From positions 1 through 42,875 of IMG/VR virus record IMGVR_UViG_3300005527_000097: 42,875 bases of DNA; one strand, written 5' to 3'. Below are positions 39,047 through 42,815 of this stretch, piece by piece (within the stretch, counting starts at the first letter, position 1; each line of letters opens with the position of its first letter). This DNA comes from a virus. The notes beneath the pieces are model-generated. The model did not search any database and was not told the origin of the DNA. It saw only the letters and a list, made by a program, of their open reading frames with translations. A program made the translations under genes and the position numbers.

Positions 39047-39854
39047 AAACAATATAGTACTTGGTGATGTGTATGATGTTTTAAAAACACTTGATGAAAA
39101 CATTTTTGATATGGGTGTAACATCCCCACCTTATAATAAACAAAACAATAGAAAAGGTGTCTTGGTTAAGGATATTAAATATTCGGATATTACGGATAAT
39201 AAAAATGAATCTGAATACCAAATAGAGCAAATTGAAATACTAAACGAATTGTTTCGTGTTATTAAACCTGGAGGTTCGTTCTTTTATAACCATAAAATTA
39301 GATGGGATAAAGGAGAAATGTTTCATCCGATGGATTGGTTAAAAAAAACTGATTGGACAGTTAAACAAGAAATAATTTGGGATAGACAAATTGCCGCAAA
39401 TATTAGAGGTTGGAGATTTTGGCAAGTGGAGGAAAGAATTTATTGGTTGTACAAACCAATAAATAAAAAAGATAATGGTGAGGAATTAAAATCTAAACAT
39501 GCATTAATGACATCAGTTTGGAGATTACGACCTGAAATGAATAAATCTACGGTATCTAATCATCCCGCACCATTTCCAATTGAAATACCGACAAGATGTA
39601 TTTACTCAATATTGGATGATAAAGAAGGTTGTGACATTATTGACCCATATATGGGTAGTGGAACTTCAGCGGTTGCATCTAAACTATTAGGGCATAACTA
39701 TTTTGGGATTGATATATCTGAGGAATATATTATCAACGCCAATAACAGAATTAATAATATAACTGATAAAGAAATATCTGACTTTAACGATGAGGTTGCT
39801 AAACATAAAGTAAATAAAACATATAAAGACAGAAAAAAAGAAAAAGAAAATTAG
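39036..39854 (+). CDS. DNA methyltransferase, class beta (m4C or m6A)
   Basis: The 272-residue protein has motif IV TSPPY (residues 29-33) near the N-terminus and motif I as DPYMGSGTSA (203-211) near the C-terminus. This order, IV before I, is class beta. TSPPY is found in N4-cytosine and in some N6-adenine enzymes, so the product base is open. It transfers a methyl group from SAM to DNA. The ATG at 39036 is preferred over a TTG two codons earlier. The Lys/Glu-rich C-terminal tail is unusual. It pairs with the upstream putative restriction enzyme. Confidence 0.9.
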   Translation: MEIKNNIVLGDVYDVLKTLDENIFDMGVTSPPYNKQNNRKGVLVKDIKYSDITDNKNESEYQIEQIEILNELFRVIKPGGSFFYNHKIRWDKGEMFHPMDWLKKTDWTVKQEIIWDRQIAANIRGWRFWQVEERIYWLYKPINKKDNGEELKSKHALMTSVWRLRPEMNKSTVSNHPAPFPIEIPTRCIYSILDDKEGCDIIDPYMGSGTSAVASKLLGHNYFGIDISEEYIINANNRINNITDKEISDFNDEVAKHKVNKTYKDRKKEKEN

Positions 39855-39861
39855 TATAATG

Positions 39862-39893
39862 TTGCGGTATATACCAAAAAACGGTTATATTTG
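39862..39893 (+). promoter_or_regulatory. Host-type promoter for the second tRNA block
   Basis: TTG at 39862-39864, a 21-base spacer and TATATTTG at 39886-39893, 17 bases before tRNA-Ile. Confidence 0.65.
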
Positions 39894-39910
39894 TTCCAAG
39901 AAACTAAAAC

Positions 39911-39983
39911 TGTGATGTGCCCGAGCGGTGTAGGGGCTATCCTGATACGATAGTTTACGGGGGTTCGAATCCCTCCATCACAA
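39911..39983 (+). tRNA. tRNA-Ile(GAU)
   Basis: Acceptor TGTGATG pairs with CATCACA, the anticodon arm CTATC-CTGATAC-GATAG gives GAT, and the T-arm has GGGGG-TTCGAAT-CCCTC. Confidence 0.9.
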
Positions 39984-39989
39984 CAAAAT

Positions 39990-40064
39990 GTCTTCGTAGC
40001 TCAGCAGGATTAGAGCACTCCACTTTTAATGGAGGGGTCAAGAGTTCGAATCTCTTCGGGGATA
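39990..40064 (+). tRNA. tRNA-Lys(UUU)
   Basis: The anticodon arm CTCCA-CTTTTAA-TGGAG gives TTT. Acceptor GTCTTCG pairs with CGGGGAT using two G-U pairs and a G1-U72. The D-arm is AGCTC...GAGC, and the T-arm is AAGAG-TTCGAAT-CTCTT. Confidence 0.92.
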
Positions 40065-40071
40065 CAAAAAT

Positions 40072-40143
40072 AGCTCCTTAGCTTAAAGGAAAAGCGCTTG
40101 TTTTACATACAAGATAGTGTAGGTTCGAGTCCTACAGGGGCTA
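40072..40143 (+). tRNA. tRNA-Val(UAC)
   Basis: The anticodon arm CTTGT-TTTACAT-ACAAG gives TAC. Acceptor AGCTCCT pairs with AGGGGCT, and the T-arm is GTAGG-TTCGAGT-CCTAC. Confidence 0.92.
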
Positions 40144-40149
40144 CAATAC

Positions 40150-40300
40150 GACTCCATAACTGTTAGGGTCGCAACCGAAGCGGTGAGTGGGTTAACGATG
40201 ATAATTTGTAGTTGGCACCCGTAGTACTAGTATATGGGTCACTTAGGTCAAAGCATCTTATATGTAGTTAACAAGGTGGGTTCGATTCCCATTGGGGTCA
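40150..40300 (+). ncRNA. tRNA-like RNA 1 (151 nt)
   Basis: The ends are those of a tRNA: GACTCCA at 40150-40156 pairs with TGGGGTC at 40293-40299, and a perfect T-arm GTGGG-TTCGATT-CCCAT precedes the 3' strand. Between them lie about 120 bases instead of about 40, with no normal D-arm or anticodon arm. Inside are ACCG-AAG-CGGT, a 7-bp hairpin ACCCGTA/TATGGGT, and two copies of GTTAAC with adjacent GATG and CATC that can pair. It could be an intron-bearing or strongly expanded tRNA, or a small RNA that uses a tRNA-like end for processing. Confidence 0.6.
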
Positions 40301-40304
40301 CAAT

Positions 40305-40370
40305 AGAGGTATAGGGTTTACCCCTTGAGACGAAGTACAAGTCATGGTCACTGAATGTAAACCAACCTCT
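40305..40370 (+). ncRNA. Small structured RNA between tRNAs (66 nt)
   Basis: AGAGGT at 40305 pairs with ACCTCT at 40365-40370, and just inside GGTTTAC (40315-40321) pairs with GTAAACC (40357-40363). It has tRNA size but no T-arm. The interior (about 35 bases) contains a GAC...GTC pairing. It may be a degraded tRNA or a separate small RNA. Confidence 0.5.
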
Positions 40371-40384
40371 AAACAAATTAACAA

Positions 40385-40458
40385 GGACAGATGCCTGAGT
40401 GGTTTAAAGGGGTGGACTGCAAATCCATTATTCGGGGGTTCAAATCCCTCTCTGTCCT
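40385..40458 (+). tRNA. tRNA-Cys(GCA)
   Basis: Acceptor GGACAGA pairs with TCTGTCC, the anticodon arm TGGA-CTGCAAA-TCCA gives GCA, the discriminator is T as in cysteine tRNAs, and the T-arm loop is TTCAAAT. Confidence 0.92.
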
Positions 40459-40484
40459 CAATGAAATAATTAATTTCATTATTT

Positions 40485-40556
40485 GCGTCTTTGGTGTAAC
40501 GGCAAGCATAAGTGACTCCAAATCTCTTGGTCAGGGTTCGAGTCCTTGGAGACGCG
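40485..40556 (+). tRNA. tRNA-Trp(CCA)
   Basis: Acceptor GCGTCTT pairs with GAGACGC with discriminator G. The anticodon loop CTCCAAA gives CCA. The anticodon stem AGTGA/TCTCT has one T-T mismatch. T-loop TTCGAGT. Confidence 0.88.
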
Positions 40557-40562
40557 CAAAAT

Positions 40563-40635
40563 GACTCAGTAGCTCAATTGGGAGAGCATCACACTGTTAA
40601 TGTGAACGTTACAGGTTCGAGTCCTGTCTGAGTCG
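40563..40635 (+). tRNA. tRNA-Asn(GUU)
   Basis: Acceptor GACTCAG pairs with CTGAGTC with discriminator G, the anticodon arm TCACA-CTGTTAA-TGTGA gives GTT, and the D- and T-arms are regular. Confidence 0.95.
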
Positions 40636-40644
40636 CAATAGGTT

Positions 40645-40733
40645 GATTGGGGAAGGGTGATACTAATGACACGAGAGTGTATATCGGTCAGTATCATCGG
40701 AGTTGGGAGATATACACCAAAGTAATGCCAATC
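40645..40733 (+). ncRNA. Pseudoknot RNA A (89 nt)
   Basis: GATTGG (40645-40650) and CCAATC (40728-40733) close the element. Inside, two perfect helices interleave: TGATACT (40658) pairs with AGTATCA (40690), and GTGTATATC (40677) pairs with GATATACAC (40709). The order 1-2-1'-2' cannot be drawn as nested hairpins and implies an H-type pseudoknot. A short ACAC-GAGA-GTGT hairpin competes with helix 2. A further hairpin (AAATCAG/CTGATTT) follows before tRNA-Tyr. No known family is recognised. Confidence 0.6.
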
Positions 40734-40778
40734 GTAAAATCAGATGTCCACACAACCATCTTCTGATTTCCTAAACTT

Positions 40779-40861
40779 GGGATGTTATACCGTAGGGGCA
40801 GCGGGAACGACTGTAAATCGTTTGTCTTCGGACTCGGGTGGTTCGACTCCATCACATCCCA
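40779..40861 (+). tRNA. tRNA-Tyr(GUA)
   Basis: Acceptor GGGATGT pairs with ACATCCC with discriminator A. The anticodon arm AACGA-CTGTAAA-TCGTT gives GTA. The long variable arm (TGTCTTCGGACTC) is typical of bacterial tyrosine tRNA. Confidence 0.95.
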
Positions 40862-40872
40862 CACATAAAACC

Positions 40873-40991
40873 TTCAGGTAGGTGGATTGTGTTACACACC
40901 CCATTGACGAATGGGACGGTCCTAACAATAAATTGCCCAGACGTACAAGCAACGAATATGGACTAAGTGGGTTAGATTCCCACACCTGGAC
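40873..40991 (+). ncRNA. tRNA-like RNA 2 (119 nt)
   Basis: TTCAGGT (40873) pairs with ACCTGGA (40984-40990) as an acceptor stem. GTGGG-TTAGATT-CCCAC is a T-arm with an altered loop (A where C56 is expected). A D-arm GGTG...CACC and a hairpin CCCATT-GACG-AATGGG in the anticodon position are present; GAC would read valine codons if it is an anticodon. About 50 bases then replace the variable loop, closed only by GTCC/GGAC. It could be a tRNA with a giant variable arm or a tRNA-derived regulatory RNA. Confidence 0.55.
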
Positions 40992-41014
40992 ATTATTTTT
41001 TATACCAATTGCAA

Positions 41015-41021
41015 TATTTAT
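41015..41021 (+). promoter_or_regulatory. TATTTAT box inside the tRNA island
   Basis: TATTTAT ends four bases before the ATG at 41026 of a tagged gene. It fixes the start there, although the frame is open upstream through the tRNA-like RNA. Confidence 0.5.
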
Positions 41022-41025
41022 TAAT

Positions 41026-41358
41026 ATGAAAAAAGTAATTAGGCTAACAGAATCGGATTTAACAAGATTTGTTAAACGAGTAATCAATGAAAGTAAGAAA
41101 GACCCATCAAATAAAAAAATTGAATCTGAGTTAAACAAACTTATGGACGATTACGTTGGTGAAGATGAATGGATTGGTGGTCACCGTGAATCCTCAGATA
41201 AACCATACGATAGATTTATGGTCAAATTTAAACAATCAGGTGAGGATACTGAAGAAATTGCCGAAGAAGTTATTGAAAAATTAAATGATGTCTTTGAAGG
41301 TAGTTTATTTAAACTTGGTAATTGTGGTAAAAACTCTTTTTGGTTTTATAAAAAATAA
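41026..41358 (+). CDS. Tagged protein inside the tRNA island
   Basis: This 110-residue protein starts MKKVIRLTESDLTRFVKRVI followed by NES: the most complete form of the tag, with LTES cap, basic helix and an INE site before Ser. The rest (about 85 residues) is a small alpha/beta domain ending in GNCGKNSFWFYKK, with no known family. The reading frame is open far upstream, through a tRNA-like RNA, but the tag and the TATTTAT box identify the true start. Its presence among tRNAs shows that tagged genes are scattered and not only clustered with late genes. Confidence 0.75.
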   Translation: MKKVIRLTESDLTRFVKRVINESKKDPSNKKIESELNKLMDDYVGEDEWIGGHRESSDKPYDRFMVKFKQSGEDTEEIAEEVIEKLNDVFEGSLFKLGNCGKNSFWFYKK

Positions 41359-41364
41359 AAAACC

Positions 41365-41394
41365 TTGATACTTTTAAAAACTCTGATATATTTA
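41365..41394 (+). promoter_or_regulatory. Promoter for the leader RNA at 41407
   Basis: TTG at 41365-41367, a 19-base spacer and TATATTTA at 41387-41394, one mismatch from TAnnTTTG. Confidence 0.45.
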
Positions 41395-41406
41395 ATTAAA
41401 AAGACA

Positions 41407-41484
41407 ATGAAAAATTTACTTAACATACTTTTAGACGCGAGAACGGAGGGGGACAAGCCCTTTGTAACGGAGAAGGTATGTTAA
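41407..41484 (+). other. Leader RNA or 25-aa short reading frame
   Basis: A 25-codon frame starts at 41407. The same stretch is closed by a perfect 9-bp stem, TTAACATAC (41420-41428) with GTATGTTAA (41476-41484), with GGG...CCC pairing inside. It lies between a promoter and a terminator directly upstream of the promoter and boxA of tRNA-Thr. The layout copies that of the leader at 37358, so both probably serve the same purpose, as structured leaders or independent small RNAs. Confidence 0.45.
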
Positions 41485-41506
41485 CTTAAATAATAATATT
41501 TTAAGA

Positions 41507-41534
41507 ACCCCTCTCCAAAAAAGAGGGGTTTTTT
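41507..41534 (+). terminator. Intrinsic terminator
   Basis: CCCCTCT and AGAGGGG pair around CCAAAAA, followed by six T. Confidence 0.9.
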
Positions 41535-41565
41535 GTTTTATGTATGTTTATTTTTTATACATTTG
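41532..41565 (+). promoter_or_regulatory. Host-type promoter for the tRNA-Thr unit
   Basis: TTTG at 41532-41535, a 22-base spacer and TACATTTG at 41558-41565, twelve bases before boxA-like element 2. Confidence 0.65.
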
Positions 41566-41576
41566 TAAAACAAACG

Positions 41577-41590
41577 GTTCTTTGACATAT
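41577..41590 (+). promoter_or_regulatory. boxA-like element 2
   Basis: GTTCTTTGACATAT, identical over 14 bases to the element at 37526, stands between promoter and tRNA-Thr. Confidence 0.6.
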
Positions 41591-41602
41591 CGGTGTAAAT
41601 AA

Positions 41603-41675
41603 GGTCTCTTAGTATAATGGCTTATTATTCTGGTTTTGTAACCCAGAGATAACGGTTCGAATCCGTTAGAGACCT
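41603..41675 (+). tRNA. tRNA-Thr(UGU)
   Basis: Acceptor GGTCTCT pairs with AGAGACC. The anticodon loop TTTGTAA within CTGG...CCAG gives TGT (one T-C mismatch next to the loop). The T-arm is AACGG-TTCGAAT-CCGTT. Confidence 0.85.
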
Positions 41676-41682
41676 CAACAAT

Positions 41683-41764
41683 GCCTTCGTGGTGGAATGG
41701 TAGACACGTTAGTTTTAGGAACTAATGCTCCAAGAGCGTGTGGGTTCGAATCCCACCGAGGGTA
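41683..41764 (+). tRNA. tRNA-Leu(UAG)
   Basis: Acceptor GCCTTCG pairs with CGAGGGT, the anticodon arm TTAGT-TTTAGGA-ACTAA gives TAG, and the variable arm TGCTCCAAGAGCGT marks class II. The TGGTGGAATGGTAGACACG D-arm is typical of leucine. Confidence 0.93.
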
Positions 41765-41784
41765 CAAAAAAAAGTAAAAAAACA

Positions 41785-41816
41785 TTTGGCAGTCTAAAAT
41801 AGAATACTTAGATTTG
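41785..41816 (+). promoter_or_regulatory. Host-type promoter for the large structured RNA
   Basis: TTTG at 41785-41788, a 20-base spacer and TAGATTTG at 41809-41816. TTTGGCA at the -33 site is shared with the promoter at 42319. Confidence 0.65.
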
Positions 41817-41829
41817 TAATATGAAAGAC

Positions 41830-41870
41830 GGGGGGACAGGGTTGATGATGTGAGTGGGACCTGTCCTCCC
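41830..41870 (+). other. Strong 5' hairpin of the RNA unit
   Basis: An 11-bp stem (41830-41840 with 41860-41870, one G-U) encloses a 19-base loop. It would lie at the extreme 5' end of the transcript from the promoter at 41809. A 10-codon frame from an ATG at 41821 runs into it. Confidence 0.6.
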
Positions 41871-41881
41871 AAAAAGAAAAA

Positions 41882-41895
41882 GTTCTTTGACATAT
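41882..41895 (+). promoter_or_regulatory. boxA-like element 3
   Basis: GTTCTTTGACATAT, identical to elements 1 and 2, lies directly before the closing stem of the structured RNA at 41901. Confidence 0.6.
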
Positions 41896-41900
41896 TAGAT

Positions 41901-42123
41901 TGGTAAGATAGCAGATAGACCTATATCAGCAGAATCCCACAGGGAGTTAGAAATAACGAGCAAGACGGAGCCCCTATCAGATTAAAAGGTTGAGGAGGTA
42001 CTCAAAGTTTTCCGAGAGGTTAACAGGTAAAAACGATGGTTTGGGTAGAACGGATGTTAAAGGCGAGGTATAGGTAGTAAGGATGGGGTGACCCACGAAT
42101 GAGTAAATCTTAAGGTCTTACCA
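41901..42123 (+). ncRNA. Large structured RNA (about 223 nt) after boxA
   Basis: TGGTAAGA (41901-41908) and TCTTACCA (42116-42123) form a perfect closing stem, and ACCTATA (41919) pairs with TATAGGT (42069) just inside. Smaller hairpins include TCCC-ACA-GGGA, GTTA-GAAA-TAAC and TTGAG-GAGGTA-CTCAA. There is no reading frame of note. The order promoter, boxA, closing stem, RNA body, closing stem imitates an rRNA precursor. I find no match to RNase P RNA, tmRNA, SRP RNA or 5S rRNA consensus. Confidence 0.6.
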
Positions 42124-42142
42124 TTTTTAAAATATTGTGTTG
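42121..42142 (+). repeat. Repeat motif copy 1 (CATTTTTAAAATATTGTG)
   Basis: The 18-base motif follows the large structured RNA and recurs at 42464 after pseudoknot RNA B. Both copies continue with [T/G]TG. Confidence 0.7.
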
Positions 42143-42282
42143 TAAATTATTTTAACAGAACAAGGAAAAAATTCTGTAAAGCGTGTGATGAATTGATGTG
42201 CTCCGCATCAGAGTGGTAACTGTAAGAGGCAACACTAAGTATTTAACTATGGAGTAATGATACTAACACATGTAATTTACAA
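42140..42282 (+). ncRNA. Structured RNA (about 143 nt)
   Basis: TTGTAAATTA (42140-42149) and TAATTTACAA (42273-42282) form a perfect 10-bp closing stem. Inside is ACAGAA...TTCTGT and a GATG...CATC hairpin. It follows the repeat motif and precedes the next promoter. No coding frame is evident and no family is recognised. Confidence 0.5.
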
Positions 42283-42318
42283 TTGAGTACAGAGGGAATA
42301 AAAAAAATTAAAAAAAGA

Positions 42319-42350
42319 TTTGGCAATTTAAAATGAAACCCATATCTTTG
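42319..42350 (+). promoter_or_regulatory. Host-type promoter for pseudoknot RNA B
   Basis: TTTG at 42319-42322, a 20-base spacer and TATCTTTG at 42343-42350, with the same TTTGGCA -33 sequence as the promoter at 41785. Confidence 0.65.
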
Positions 42351-42355
42351 AATAA

Positions 42356-42365
42356 GTTCTTTGAA
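42356..42365 (+). promoter_or_regulatory. boxA-like element 4 (variant)
   Basis: GTTCTTTGAA diverges after the first nine bases from the other copies. It stands right after the promoter and before the closing stem at 42370. Confidence 0.45.
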
Positions 42366-42369
42366 AGTA

Positions 42370-42470
42370 AAAAATGTGGTGGTAAGAAAAGGTGAACTCG
42401 TTAAGTTCATAGACCTGTTGACAAATGATGGTGAAACGAGTATAGTTGTCAACTACTGCATCACATTTTT
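42370..42470 (+). ncRNA. Pseudoknot RNA B (101 nt)
   Basis: AAAAATGTGGTG (42370-42381) and CATCACATTTTT (42459-42470) close the element with 12 pairs, one G-U. Inside, ACTCGTT (42396) pairs with AACGAGT (42435), and GTTGACAA (42417) pairs with TTGTCAAC (42446). The helices interleave and give a pseudoknot with the same topology as RNA A at 40645. A GAACT/AGTTC hairpin competes with helix 1. The repeat motif CATTTTTAAAATATTGTG overlaps its 3' end. Confidence 0.65.
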
Positions 42471-42484
42471 AAAATATTGTGGTG
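42464..42484 (+). repeat. Repeat motif copy 2 (CATTTTTAAAATATTGTG)
   Basis: Second copy of the 18-base motif, overlapping the 3' strand of the closing stem of RNA B. The following 50 bases hold a weak hairpin (ACAAC/GTTGT) before tRNA-Asp. Confidence 0.7.
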
Positions 42485-42537
42485 AACAACGCGACCGCAG
42501 GAGTTGTACCTTTATGGTTTTGTAATGTGGTTTTTTT

Positions 42538-42609
42538 GGTCCATTGGTGTAGTGGCAAACATTCATCCCTGTCACGGATGAGCCGCGAGTTCGATTCTCG
42601 CATGGACCG
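42538..42609 (+). tRNA. tRNA-Asp(GUC)
   Basis: Acceptor GGTCCAT pairs with ATGGACC with discriminator G, the anticodon arm CATCC-CTGTCAC-GGATG gives GTC, and the T-arm is GCGAG-TTCGATT-CTCGC. Confidence 0.95.
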
Positions 42610-42620
42610 CAAAAAAAAAC

Positions 42621-42692
42621 GCTCGGTTCATCTAGGGGTCAGGATACAAGGTTTTCATCCTTGTCACACGAGTTCGAATCTCGTACCGAGTA
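42621..42692 (+). tRNA. tRNA-Glu(UUC)
   Basis: Acceptor GCTCGGT pairs with ACCGAGT (G1-U72 wobble), the anticodon arm CAAGG-TTTTCAT-CCTTG gives TTC, and the T-arm is ACGAG-TTCGAAT-CTCGT. Confidence 0.93.
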
Positions 42693-42700
42693 CAAAAATT

Positions 42701-42713
42701 GTTCTTTGACATA
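42701..42713 (+). promoter_or_regulatory. boxA-like element 5
   Basis: GTTCTTTGACATA, 13 bases identical to elements 1-3, placed between tRNA-Glu and the structured RNA at 42718 with no promoter of its own. Confidence 0.55.
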
Positions 42714-42717
42714 AAAT

Positions 42718-42794
42718 TGTGTTGTTCCCTTGAGAAAGGAATATAAAGGAGTAGGTAGATATTAAAACCACTTAGGCATTATCCTAACAACACA
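42718..42794 (+). ncRNA. Small structured RNA (77 nt) after boxA
   Basis: TGTGTTGTT (42718-42726) and AACAACACA (42786-42794) form a perfect 9-bp stem. Inside are CCTT-GAGA-AAGG and TTAGG-CATTAT-CCTAA hairpins. It follows boxA-like element 5 and precedes tRNA-Leu. No family is recognised. Confidence 0.55.
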
Positions 42795-42815
42795 GGGGGA
42801 TTCTCAACCTCAAAT

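Noticed and set aside
40190-40212. tmRNA-type tag reading frame (N-D-D-N-L-stop) in tRNA-like RNA 1
   Set aside because: The similarity to tmRNA tags is only four residues, the 5' consensus of tmRNA is missing and the RNA is far too short, so I do not call a tmRNA.
40882-41025. N-terminal extension of the tagged gene at 41026
   Set aside because: It would translate the tRNA-like RNA and hide the tag; the TATTTAT box marks 41026 as the start.
41821-41853. Ten-codon reading frame at the start of the large RNA transcript
   Set aside because: It overlaps the 5' strand of a strong hairpin and has no support beyond an ATG four bases after the promoter box; the latter may still be of interest as a leader peptide.
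41675-41893. Minus-strand frame antisense to tRNA-Leu and the 41830 hairpin
   Set aside because: It is a tRNA shadow; no promoter or sensible protein pattern is present.
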